In this document: positions 46,059 to 56,310 of the stretch, piece by piece | Position numbering within the stretch: position 1 is the stretch's first letter | Layout: the number at the start of each line of letters is the position of its first letter | Source: Pelomyxa schiedti | Lineage: Eukaryota; Evosea; Pelobiontida; Pelomyxidae | Assembly: GCA_020536535.1 (NCBI GenBank) | Contig: JAHLWZ010000809.1 | Span: 62,001 to 126,000 of the forward strand | Length of the DNA: 64,000 nt | Direction: 5' to 3' | Made by a program: the position numbers and the translations under genes | Notes under the pieces: generated by a model | Database searches by the model: none | Told to the model about the DNA's origin: nothing | What the model saw: only the letters and a program-made list of their open reading frames with translations

Positions 46059-46379
46059 ACAACCTCCCCTTGTTTGTTGTTTTGTTATTTCTTCTGTGTT
46101 TTTTAATTTTATTTCGTTTGATCTCGGGTTTTCTTCTTGGGCTCATGAGTTCCACTGTGTTGCACTTCGAAATCTCACGATGTCACAGCGTGGTATGGCA
46201 CGTTGGCAGTGATTCCCCTCCTGAAATCTCTGAGAATTTCGTAAGGGTGTTGGAATGAAACGTGAACACCCCAAAAGACAAGAATCAATCCTCTAAGCCG
46301 AAACAAACAGAGAAAATAAAAGAAAAAAAAAACCCAAAGACCCGACAAGGGTTGGCTGTGATCTGGATCTTGCAGTGGG
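46059..46379. promoter_or_regulatory. shared upstream region between dehydrogenase and THH1/TOM1-like genes
   Basis: 321 bases between divergent starts, T-rich on the left and with an A run at about 46310-46332. No specific element recognised. Confidence 0.45.
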
Positions 46380-47547
46380 ATGGGTACGGTGACGCTACCA
46401 AACACCGGGGAATGCTCCCCTGCTTATGAGACAAAGGACGTGGCCACGTTTGGGGTGGTGGCGGGACTGTATGCGTTGGTGGGACTCGTTGCCGGCATAC
46501 AGGCCATACGTGCTTTGAGAGCCCCTTTGGCGCCTCTGGATGTGAACAGGACGTTTTTTCCGCCGATGTGGCTCGCTTTGTGGCGTGGGTTACCGTGACA
46601 TTTGACATTCTTTAATTACTGAATGTATAGGGAGCAAGGAGGGAGGGGAGGGGAGTGCTGCTGAAAATCCCATCAAATTCTGCTCACACGTTTCTAGTCA
46701 GGTCATTGTTTTTTTTCCTGATTGCCTTCTCGGAAGTGGGACACTGTTTCACTGTAAATTATGATGCTGAGTACCCAGGGCTAGTCATTTTGGCCTCACT
46801 AGGAGACATTATTTTTTGCGCCTCTTACTCTATTTTTATCATTTTTTGGTTCATTCCGATAACCGTTATGTAGCCTCTAATTATGCGGCTAGGGTGGAGA
46901 TTATTTTCGCTGCTACTAGGAGACAGGCGACTTTCCTTCGAGTTGTGAGGCCTGTGTACCTCACCATAGTGCTTGTCACGTTCTTGATCGAAGGATGTCT
47001 GTGGGTTTTGCTGCTGTTACCCGTACGTTTTACCACTAGCCATTCATATTCACTGTTTGGATAGTCTTGCTATGAAATTACCAGTGTCGTGATAAATGCA
47101 TTTGCAGCACTGATATACTTATCCACAGTGATTGGATTTGCTGTTGCTGGTGGGAAAATCTTCTGGATGATAAGGCAAAGTCCACCCTCTAGGGGCAGAA
47201 ATGCAAAGCTGAATGAGGTGGGGATTGCACCTCGACTTCATTCTAATATAGGATTAGATTCTCATTCTTACAAGTGTGTGCTGTATATTCTTACTGATGA
47301 GAGCCGGACTCAGCCTTGTTTTTGATACTCCTGCTGTTACCTATGTCACAGGACACATTGTAATTTCTCTTCTCCAAACCTCTCCTCTAAAAATCCCAAG
47401 CTTCTTCGTGCTCTGTTCTCGACAGTCACTGAACTCCTTCCGGCTATTGCAGTCCTTATCCTCCTCCGTAAATTACCAACCAAACCAGACACTGGGAATG
47501 TGCAAGCTGCAAGTAGCTCCTATCAGATACTTGGCTCATCACATTGA
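46380..47547 (+). CDS. THH1/TOM1/TOM3-domain seven-span membrane protein
   Basis: ATG 46380 (MGTVTLPNTGECS) gives an extracellular end, then VATFGVVAGLYALVGLVAGI as helix 1. Later exons: FFFLIAFSEVGHCF, VILASLGDIIFCASYSIF, VRPVYLTIVLVTFLIEGC, FAALIYLSTVIGFAVAGGKI, FWMIRQSPPSRGRNAKLNE, LVFDTPAVTYVTGH and FSTVTELLPAIAVLILLRKL, ending at TGA 47545-47547. The pattern GFxVxGGxxFxxxRxxPxxSRGRxxKLxEV followed by a ThrGluLeuLeuPro helix is the THH1/TOM1/TOM3 domain, best known from the plant TOM1 vacuolar membrane proteins that tobamoviruses use. In non-plants it is an orphan GPCR-like family. Six introns. It is convergent with the CoA-transferase gene. Confidence 0.78.
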
Positions 47548-47675
47548 TCTGTATTAACAAGTGGCCATAACCACCCTGCACTTTGTCACATACAAAACAC
47601 AACACACCAACGTGAACCACTGTGCCATTAATAAGTTTCACCAAAACAAAAGTTTATTCTCTTTACTTGGTAATC

Positions 47676-50221
47676 TCAATGGCGCATAATTTCTGCAGTT
47701 GCGTCCTCCTTAGAAGCACAGAGATTTGGTGGAATACTGTGCAGGGTCAGAGTGGGTGCAAGTTTCGATTTCACAAAGGCTGTGGTTGCGTATCTGAGGA
47801 GGTTATTAGAAAAACTTTGTCGGAAGACTTATTTTTATTACGTTTTTATGATTTTGAGATGGGATACCTTGTGACTTTGAGGTAATGCTTCTCACATAGA
47901 AGCTGAACAAAGGCCGTGTATTGGTCCTCCAACGTGGGAGAAATGAAGAAGTTATCATAGTTGACAATGGCGAGGACCTTGTGATCAATTGGTGTCAGAA
48001 CAGTCAGAATGGCCTTTTGGAAATTGGCAAAATCCTCTGCGGTACTTTTTGTGGTTCAGGGAGTTCAGTGTTATTCATGTTGGAGAAGATGGTACACACT
48101 TTAGTGCCAGTTCGGCGAGGTTTACAAAGAATAGATTTTGAACTGGGTTATACTCAAACCTTGAACCCAGGGGGGTGGAGAACATCTTCTGCTTCAGTCC
48201 CATTGGAGAAGGAACAAAAATCCTTGGGTCCATTAATGCTGGCCCGCCTTCAGGGATAATTGGCACAAAATTCATAAGGGAAAGAATATCCCTATTAACG
48301 TCTATTCCAGGAGCAACCTAAGAATATACGTATTACCAAAAGTGCCTTGGAAACGCGTATTACCTCCATTAGCATAACTCCTTTTGGAGTTAATTTGAAA
48401 ACACAACGTTCTGTTATATAGAGGATTGGGCGGGTCCCCGCATATGGACCACTGAAAGTGATGTGATCAACTTGCTCTACAAATTTTTTCTCTGTTCCTT
48501 CCTGTAGAAGTTATTCTTGGAAGTGATCGCGAAGAATAACCTTGGTGATTGTAATCTGCCCATTATCAATGGCATAGGTTGCACCAGCAGTGAATGTGCC
48601 CATGAAAACTACTTTCTTTGCATTCTGGCTGATATTAATGAACCCTCCAGCACCGGCTATCCTGGTTCCAAACTTGCTAACATTGACATTGCCCTTAGCG
48701 TCAACCTGGGCCATTCCTAAGCAAGCCAAATCCAATCCTCCACCATCATAAAAATCAAATTGATATGGCTGATCGATTATGGCTTGACAGTTGATACCAG
48801 ACCCAAAATTAAGTCCTCCCTGCAGAAAACCACCAATGGCTCCTGGTTCTGCTGTCAATGTCAAAAATTCGAGAACTTTTTCTTCGTTGGCAACGGCAGA
48901 TACTCCCTCTGGCATTCCAATTCCAAGGTTAACCTGACCAGCCGTTATGAAATAAACGAGAAGTCCACATAGCTTACTATACTCTGAGCTGTCAGCTCAA
49001 AGGCAGCTCTTCGAGCTATAATCTTCCTTTCATTGAGTGCCATAGGAGCAACCGACTAGTGCAACGGTGACTTTTCACACAATATTAAAAGCCACTTTTA
49101 GGATAATACCTGAACTGGGACGCGCAACTCCCCACTCAAGGCGGGATTGTATTGTTCGGCAAATGTTTGCATGTGCAGCTCGGGTTTGGCGATAACCACA
49201 CAGTCTACGAAGATTCCAGGGATTTTAACCTGCTTGGGAGACAGAGTATTTCGATCACATATCCGTTCAACTTGGGCAATGACAATTCCCCCAGAGTTCT
49301 TAGCGGCCATTGCCAGGGATAACATTTCAAGTGTCAGTGCCTACAATGGTTCCCAAAAAGGACGGGATATGTTACGCGAGAAGAAAACATAAATAAATAG
49401 TACCTCTTTTTCCATTGTAACATTACCATCAAGATCGGCTGTTGTGCCTCTCACGATGGAAACATTGATTGGGAAGGGCTTGTAAGCGAGGTATTCTTTA
49501 CCATCAAAGTTGATCTATTGAAATTACACACAGAGAAATGAGACGTAGGAATTATGTACCAGCTCCACGATGTCTTCTGTTGTCACAGAGTTCAGTTTTC
49601 CGCCACCATTCCTTGGGTCTACAAATGTGCCCAGACCAACACTGGTAATAGTTCTTGGTTTATGCGCAGCAATATCACGGTACCTTTTGCTTGTTTACGG
49701 AGTGCATATTATTCAATACTCCTTACAAATGGGAAATGACTCCTTGAGGAAGGTTGTATGCTTGAACTTTATTTTCAATAGCCAGTTTCTGCAACTTTGG
49801 GACAAGACCCCAGTGGCCTCCAATTACACGGCGCACCAAACCTGGGTGTCCAAAGTGGTTAAGTCCCCTAACAGAACCATCACCCTAACATAACTTAGTC
49901 TACAGAGAAAATAACTTTTGTTTGTTGACAAATACCTGTCCAGCGGCATAAACAATGGTAATTCCCGCCGGGTGTTGTTCGGCCAAAAACTATGTATAAA
50001 AGCCGTTAATGCAAGAGAATAGGGGAGTGGTAGCTGGAAAAATTAGACAGAAAAATGGTGGTGAAGTCAAACATATTTTGTTCGCACACCCGCTCTTCGA
50101 TGGCAACAGCCACATTCTCAGCAAACCCGATTCCAACAAATCCACCAGTGGCTATGGTGTCCCCGTCATGAATAAGCCTCACTGCATCGGACACTGTCAC
50201 TACCTTGGATGGCTTATCCAT
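47676..50221 (-). CDS. pct: propionate/acetate CoA-transferase (Pct, family I)
   Basis: It swaps CoA between short-chain acids such as propionate and acetate. Start ATG ends at 50221: [20 protein letters not shown], then [20 protein letters not shown] (N-terminal glycine loop), [59 protein letters not shown], and [10 protein letters not shown], which carries the catalytic glutamate (ExG) that forms the acyl-CoA thioester. The C-terminal part has [19 protein letters not shown] and ends near 47676. Alpha and beta parts are fused in one chain, as in bacterial Pct/YdiF. About nine introns show that it is nuclear and long resident. No mitochondrial targeting peptide is visible. It fits fermentative acetate or propionate metabolism. 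Confidence 0.9.
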
Positions 50222-50447
50222 TTTGTTCTGGTCAACAACCCCTTTGTGGGTTCTTTTGTTGTTTTTTTGTTTTTTTTCAAAAAAGACGAAAGTGCATGTT
50301 TTTTGTTTTTGCGTTTCCTAATCTTAAAGATGTACAACACAGTTCGTGCGTCGGGGAGTACTTGATCAGATCTCAATCAAGATCCCATCATCACAATGTG
50401 GTGTCCTTTCTTTCTTGTGCCGGGCGGCGTGCGTGCACCCCGGAATC

Positions 50448-50750
50448 TCACAGTGCGCCAGAGACCCACAATGCAATCAGCACGACCATTACGACGATGA
50501 AGAAGAACACGCCGGTGAATATCCAGCAGAGGGGGCTGGCGCAGTTGGGATTGAGGCCCATGCCACTGTGCTTGGGGATGCAGGGCTCCTTGGTGTGCGA
50601 GTCCCAGCACGGGCAGCCCGAGCTCGTGCGGTAGCCCGAGAGCGTCTGCCACGACTCCTCGTTGTTCCGCTCGGCGTCGCGCTCGCTGCGCTGCTGGTGG
50701 TACGCAGCCGTGGTCTCGCTCTGCGGCACCTTGTCGAACTGCGAGCTCAT
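50448..50750 (-). CDS. small tail-anchored membrane protein, uncharacterised
   Basis: A single exon of 100 codons starting at the ATG ending at 50750 right after an A run (MSSQFDKVPQSETTAAYHQQ). The N-terminal half is polar and charged (RSERDAERNNEESW). Then comes a Cys-containing part (GCPCWDSHTKEPC, NPNCASPLCW), then one hydrophobic helix (IFTGVFFFIVVMVVLIALWV) three residues before the stop. This is the layout of a tail-anchored protein with an N-terminal cytosolic domain. GC is higher than in neighbours, with strong third-position bias, which supports coding. No family recognised. Confidence 0.65.
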   Translation of the reverse strand: MSSQFDKVPQSETTAAYHQQRSERDAERNNEESWQTLSGYRTSSGCPCWDSHTKEPCIPKHSGMGLNPNCASPLCWIFTGVFFFIVVMVVLIALWVSGAL

Positions 50751-50949
50751 TTTTTTTTGTTTGTTTGGTTGACTGGTGGGGTGGTTGGTGTATGAATATA
50801 CAGAGATTCAGATAGCGTTGTGTGCACAGGTGTTGATTGGCTGGGCAATTCGGTGGCGCGTTTTATGGTTTGATCTGCGGGGGTTGTTTCGGTTCGGGGG
50901 TCGCGACGCCGAACAATTTTTTTTGATTCTTCGGATTTTGTGAAACTTG

Positions 50950-51569
50950 ATGATGGCGGGACAGAGGCCAAGGCGGATGGTTTGGATTGTGGGATTTGCA
51001 TTGACATTGTTGTTGATATGTTGTGTGGTAGCGGAGAGGACCGACCCAAAATCGATCGAGGAATTCAGAGAGTATTTTCATTCGTTTGTTGTGGGTGCCA
51101 GTGGGAATTATTACTTTTTGGTTGAATTTCTTGTTGGTTTTCCTTTGCCTGTGTAACTGGTACTAACTCGTTATTTATTCACTCTTCTAGGCAACTTGGA
51201 ACAGGGCGTAACCTCAAAAACAGTGATGCTAGGTCGCTCTACAACTCACTGATAGCCAATTTGCCTTATCTGATTGATTCTGGAGAATTGGTTGAGCAGT
51301 GCTTTGATTCCAAGGAGGACGAGGAATTCACCACAGCACAGGCTGCCCATGGATATAGACATCAGGTTAGAATGTATGTCCGCGAGAGGGGACCACTTTG
51401 GGCCGAGTGGATGCTCAAATTCCGGGACTGGTGGCTGTATGGACACTCCTCAGGCCCCACTTTTGAGGAGACTCTGGAGAAATATGGGAGCTGTGAAGCC
51501 ATCATTGGTGCTGCTGAGAGGACCAATCCTTACTACAATAGCAAGGCCTCTGTTACTCATCCTATGTGA
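50950..51569 (+). CDS. small secreted protein, uncharacterised
   Basis: ATG 50950 (MMAGQRPRRMVWIVGFALTL) encodes a clear signal peptide ending near CCVVAERT. The mature part begins PKSIEEFREYFHSFV. After an intron of roughly 90 bases (AG at about 51190) come QLGTGRNLKNSDARSLYNSL, LIDSGELVEQCFDSKEDEE, MYVRERGPLWAEWMLKFRDW and a Cys near GSCEAIIG, ending at TGA 51567-51569. I do not recognise the family; the charged helical composition has no repeat or catalytic motif I can name. Only 199 bases separate it from the divergent tail-anchored protein gene. Confidence 0.6.
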
Positions 51570-51742
51570 TTGCTGATCACACAGGCTATGGGGAAAAACA
51601 ATTACAGATTAAGATACTGGCACAGAGGCCACTACAATCAGGGTAGATTTATGTCATGGTGGCACACTTTGTAACAAATCATGTTCCAGATAGAACTTCA
51701 GAAAGGGCTTTCTTTGTAAAGTTTTTTTCAATTGAAATCAAA

Positions 51743-51780
51743 TCGCGTGAGAAAACTTTAAAAGTTTTCTCACTTCGCGT
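51743..51780. repeat. long near-perfect inverted repeat
   Basis: The 13-base arm GTGAGAAAACTTT (51747-51759) is followed, after one A, by its exact reverse complement AAAGTTTTCTCAC (51761-51773). Outside, CGCG on each side can extend pairing with a two-base bulge. As RNA on either strand it would form a very stable hairpin with a tiny loop. It lies 29 bases upstream of the phosphoesterase ATG and about 180 bases after the stop of the previous gene, so it is in the likely leader. Confidence 0.85.
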
Positions 51781-51808
51781 TCGATCACAATTAAAAAAAC
51801 AACGGAAG

Positions 51809-53228
51809 ATGAAGGTGTATTTTTATTTATGTTGTCTTGTTGTTGGCCTCCATGCCTTACACTTCAGCAACTACACATTCAAAATTATGCAATTAACTGG
51901 TGCGTTTTTCCCGTATCTATCAACGATGGGATGAGAAACCTTAATCCGTGAAGACTTGCATTTCGCTCATGAAATTGATGACTTGTTGACTCTACCAATA
52001 ATGGAGGCTGTGTTGGGTTTGTCCCTGCTCTTTCTTTTTCAATCCCTTTTTGTCCAAAATAAAATGAAGAATGCACTTTCAGTAAGCTAATGTAGTGTCA
52101 GATGCTGAAATGCAGGAATCCCCTGTTGGCGTTGTAATAATGACAGGAGATATAATTAGTGGAAGTGAAATGAACAACTCCACAGAGGGCAAAAGGCACG
52201 CCCAAGAAGAATGGGAAAAAATGGCACAGCCTCTCATAGACCGGGGACTTGTCTGGGCCATAACGTCGTTTAGAAGCTCAGCAAATAGGAGTCTAACCCC
52301 TCTTTGTTTTATCTCTTTTAGATTCGGAAATCATGACGATATGGGTCCCTGTACAAGAGAAGAACTTATGACCATTGACCAATCACTTACTGGAAGTTTA
52401 TCCCAGTTCGGTCCATCAGGTATTACCTTGATTGAGGTTAACCTTTCTGATAAAAGCAATGTAGACTTACCTGGAGTTAGCAATTACTGGCTCCCTATTT
52501 ACTCTTCGGCGGAAGAGACAGAAATTGCAGCTATTCTTTATCTTATTGCTTCCTCTGATGGTGGCTGTGAAGATGTTCCCGATGGAGATGGCTGTGTTTC
52601 ATACAATCAGGCAAGTCATATATAAGAGACAGACCAGAAGGAGTCCTTTTGTAACCGTTCTTGGCCAGGTTGATTGGTATAAATCTATCTCACGGGAACA
52701 AACCGGCGCCGGCAAACCCAAGTTCTCATTGATGTTCTCACACATCCCACTTCCAGAATATGTGGATGTGTGGAACAACGAAACTTGCTATGGTACCAGA
52801 TATGAGGATGCCTGTTGCCCACATGTAAGTAATTCCCTCCCTCATTTCCCATTACCCTAATATCACAACTTACCTAATGTGAATACATTCCCCTCTTCCT
52901 TTTTCACACCACACAGCTCAACACTGGACTGTATGATGCAATGGTTGAAATGGGAGATGTCAGAGCCTTCTTGTGTGGTCATGATCACAGGAATGACTAC
53001 TGTGGAGCCTTTGCAGCTCACCCAGAAGTATCCCTTTGTTATGGTAGGAAATCCGGCTGGGGCTACTATGAGCCCTGGAGAATGTTGCATGGCTCCAGGG
53101 TGATTGAGCTCACCATGGACCCCCAGACACTGGATATCTCCTATTCTATGTGGATAAGAAACAAGGACGGTGAGAAAGAGGTCCAGGAGCTGCACTTTCC
53201 AGAGGGCTCAGACCAGACAGAGTGTTAA
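51809..53228 (+). CDS. secreted calcineurin-like metallophosphoesterase (purple acid phosphatase 29 / Dcr2-like)
   Basis: A dinuclear-metal phosphatase. ATG 51809 gives a signal peptide (MKVYFYLCCLVVGLHALHFS) followed by FKIMQLT and, after a 55-base intron, DLHFAHEIDD (metal motif DxH). Next: VVIMTGDIISGSEMNN (GDxxxG), GNHDDMGPCTREEL (GNHD), KFSLMFSHIPLPEYVDVW (metal His) and FLCGHDHRNDYCGAF (GHDHxNDY), ending SDQTEC at TAA 53226-53228. GHDHxNDYCG is typical of the SIA1/DCR2 and plant PAP28/29 group rather than classical PAPs. Cys pairs (CEDVPDGDGC, CCPHL) suit an extracellular protein. About five introns. Substrate unknown. Confidence 0.88.
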
Positions 53229-53507
53229 AAAAATGAGATAGCATTTTAAAAATACAGACCCGAGGTGCCTCCAATCAGCTTCATTCAATCTATTCGAAAC
53301 GGTGTTTATAAGATTCTTCAGGCGCGAACTGGGCTGCAACCATCGAAGCAAGGCACTTTTTTGCCACAACACCGTGCCCTGCTTCTACCGAGGAGGGGGG
53401 CTATTTGTCAAATTTTGTGGAAATTGTGCATAATTATAAAAGGAAGATTTCCTCTTTGTGCTTACAACATCCTTTTATTAGTTGAATAACTATTAAAACA
53501 AGTGGGG

Positions 53508-56228
53508 TCAGTTAATGTTGGTTCTATGTGAGGGTTCTAGGTCGATGGTGGCACCCAGTGCTGAGCTAAGGCTACGGAGGCTTGTGGTGCTCATCTTGGC
53601 CGCGTTGAGACTGTTGCCAATCCCACTGCTGGAGAAGAGTGGGTTGGGATTGGATGACGCGCTAGTGGCTGTGGTTGTTGTGGTTGTGGTTGTTGAAGAT
53701 GGTGAAAGCCCAACGGGGGATGGGACTTCACTCGGGGAAAAGGGGGAAGCTTCAAGTTCGGCCATAATATCAGGAATACTTGGCCGGTCTTCTGCACTTG
53801 GAGACAAGCACTTCATAATAAGGCTTGCTCTTGGAAGTGTTGGTGCAACTGGGAGCATTGCGCCCCTGTGTCCGACATTGGTTATCACTTGCATGAGCCC
53901 CAGATCCCCAAAAGGTGTTTCTCCGGTAAAGGTCTCCCACATAATTACCCCAAAGCCTGGTTTGGAGGTGAGCATAGCTAAGGAGGTTTGTTCTGCGTAC
54001 TGTAAATATCTGCTTTCTCTGAGTACAACTCACCACGTAACACTTCAGGAGCTGCGCAACGTCAGATGCAATACATGAAGAAAAAAAGGTACCAGCCCAC
54101 TGTGGTGTCCCAACCATAGTCATTAGAGAGCTACTTGGCCTTATTTCCCGTGATACACCAAAGTCAGCTAACAGACCATTAACAAAGAATTACAAAATAA
54201 AAAAGGAAACCAATTTTTGCTTGGAGAGTAGACGTTACGAGAACCTTAAGGTTACTTAGAAAAAGAATGAAAAGGTGGGTATCACATTTGGGCTCTTTAG
54301 ATCTATTGTGAGTGAAAAACAGGAAGAAGAAAAGTAGAGCAAACCTCTGTGCATGACAGGGGGCGAAAGGCCGTGAAGGTATGATATTCCCCTGGCTTAG
54401 AAAGTGTCACTATTTACAAGCAATTTTGTTTAAAAGTGGGGTGACCTGTATCAGTAAGTAACATATCCCGTTGAATAACAGTAAGTTCAACTTTAGTATT
54501 TTCGTGGATAAGTGAGAATAGACTTCCTAGATCAATAAACTGGAGAGGTCACTATAAAAAAGGGTGAATATCGGACTACCTCTGTAATAATACAGTACTT
54601 GGAAGAATCATCAACGCTCACTCCCATAAGCAATACACTGAAAGAGGAATGAGAAAAAAGTTTATGGAGAAAAAAGTGTTACATATTTGGGTGTCGAAGT
54701 TGGCACAAAATTGATAATTCGTGCAATAAATCTTCATTTACTGCGTCTTGCCCAAACAAGCGTTTCACAGCAATAGCTGTGCCATTCCACTTGGCGTGGT
54801 ACACCTCTCAAAGGGAGAAGTTGGATATTGCTTGTATTTCAATTATAAATATACCTCCAAAAGATCCTGTGCCAACTTTGCTAATAAACCTAATCTGATC
54901 TATGTAAGTTTAAGTTCAACTCCTGTGACAACCTTGGCATAGTTTATAGCTGGCACATTATGTTGTTTGAGAAGTACTTCCAGAGCGTCTCGAGCATTTG
55001 TTGCCTCAGCAAGGAGAGGTTCGGAGGATTCTGCAGCTAATCCTTTTCCGAGGCAATATCTCGTATCACGTATGAAGGTTAGGTACATAATAGGTGAGAA
55101 GCCAAATATGTAGAGCCCCACCTGTGGTGAGGAGATGAGCTCTATTAGTGAAGTGTTGCAACACACTGCAATAATTCCAACACACGAGCCACAGCTTTGA
55201 TTTCCAAGCACAATTGCAGCGGCTATCAGGTTCAAAGTGTATGTTATAATCAAAAAAGTTCCCCAAATCTAGGTTCTGTAAAAAGACTTCACCTAGGAAA
55301 GTGAAATCACCTTTGTGGCTGGGCGGAATGAGTATGAAAGTTTAAGTCTCCTCAAAATGAGCCATTGTGCATCAACAACAGCAAAAATGAAAAACGGAAT
55401 GAAAATAAGCAACAGCCACTCAGCTCCACCACTGAAAAACAACATGCAGAAACTGCAGGGATTAACTCTCCAAGAGTCAGAATCGAGACTGGAAACGTCT
55501 GGCTGAGTTCCCAACATTGTGGTGTTGCATATCAAACGGACACTAAACGTCACTGCGGTACATGTCAAAGTCACTATCTTGCACTTTACACTTGTTGTAC
55601 TGGGTTGCATAAGCCAAAATAAAATCCTGCTCTTTGTTCACGAAATTTTTCTACAAGGGGAGAGTTACCATACATCCACAACACCTGTCTGACCAGCAGA
55701 TAACACAGCAATTATCCAAGATTTGGCATTGTCTTGTATTGGTATTGAAATTAGGAGAGCCTGGGACAAATCACTAATGAATGGCGGGAGAAGTCCATAC
55801 CTCAACAAAAAAATAGACACAACAACCAAATATCGCATAGTAATACACTGGGAGTAAAATAGTTCTAGGATAGGTTAAAAAAAAGTACAATGTGGGCCCC
55901 CGACTGTACCTTCGAGACACAATCGAGGAGTCTAGTTGTTTGCGGTAATGACAGATGGCAAGTGCGAGTGCAACGCACATTGATAAGAACAACTACACTT
56001 CATTAATAACCAAAAGTTAGTTGAAAGAGAAACTGCGTCAAGAGGCAAGGGCACAACCCCGCAAGTGATAAGAATTGCAGAAAGGTACAGCTTCCCACCG
56101 CTCCGTACGGTCACACTGCTGTAGATCAGATTATGGCATATTGCGCACGCGTAGTCCGTCTCGTTGTTTCCCTCAGACACCACCGGTGTTGATTCGTACA
56201 CCACTCCAAACCCCTCTTGCTGCAACAT
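53508..56228 (-). CDS. multi-pass receptor-like TKL protein kinase
   Basis: From the ATG ending at 56228 (MLQQEGFGVVYES) the N-terminal half has several hydrophobic spans: LYLSAILITCG with LFLSMCVALALAI, LLPVYYYAIFGCCVYFFVE, SWIIAVLSAGQTG, FFSGGAEWLLLIFIPFFIF, and SCVGIIAVCC. The kinase follows: FISKVGTGSFGEVYHAKW, TAIAVKRLFG (ATP lysine), LSILCQLRHPNIVLLMG, YLHGLSPPVMHRDLKSPNV, KIADFGVSREIRP, MVGTPQWAAPEVLR, FGVIMWETFTGETPFGD and LIMKCLSPSAEDRPSI. HRD and DFG are intact once short introns are removed. A Ser/Thr/Pro tail with a run of threonines ends at 53508. HRDLKSPN and GTPxWxAPE mark the tyrosine-kinase-like class. The 7-span-like front with a cytosolic kinase suggests a signalling receptor; ligand unknown. 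Exons in the membrane half are approximate. Confidence 0.78.
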
Positions 56229-56310
56229 CGGCAGTTCCAGATGGCGTTTATTTGTCAAGAATAAACGAAAATCACCGTTTTTTCACTGCATCTATGAGCA
56301 GGCAAAATAC

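Noticed and set aside
53515-54078. 187-codon plus-strand frame with a VVVVVV run
   Set aside because: It is the reverse of the Thr-rich tail and C-lobe of the receptor kinase, whose motifs are unambiguous on the minus strand.
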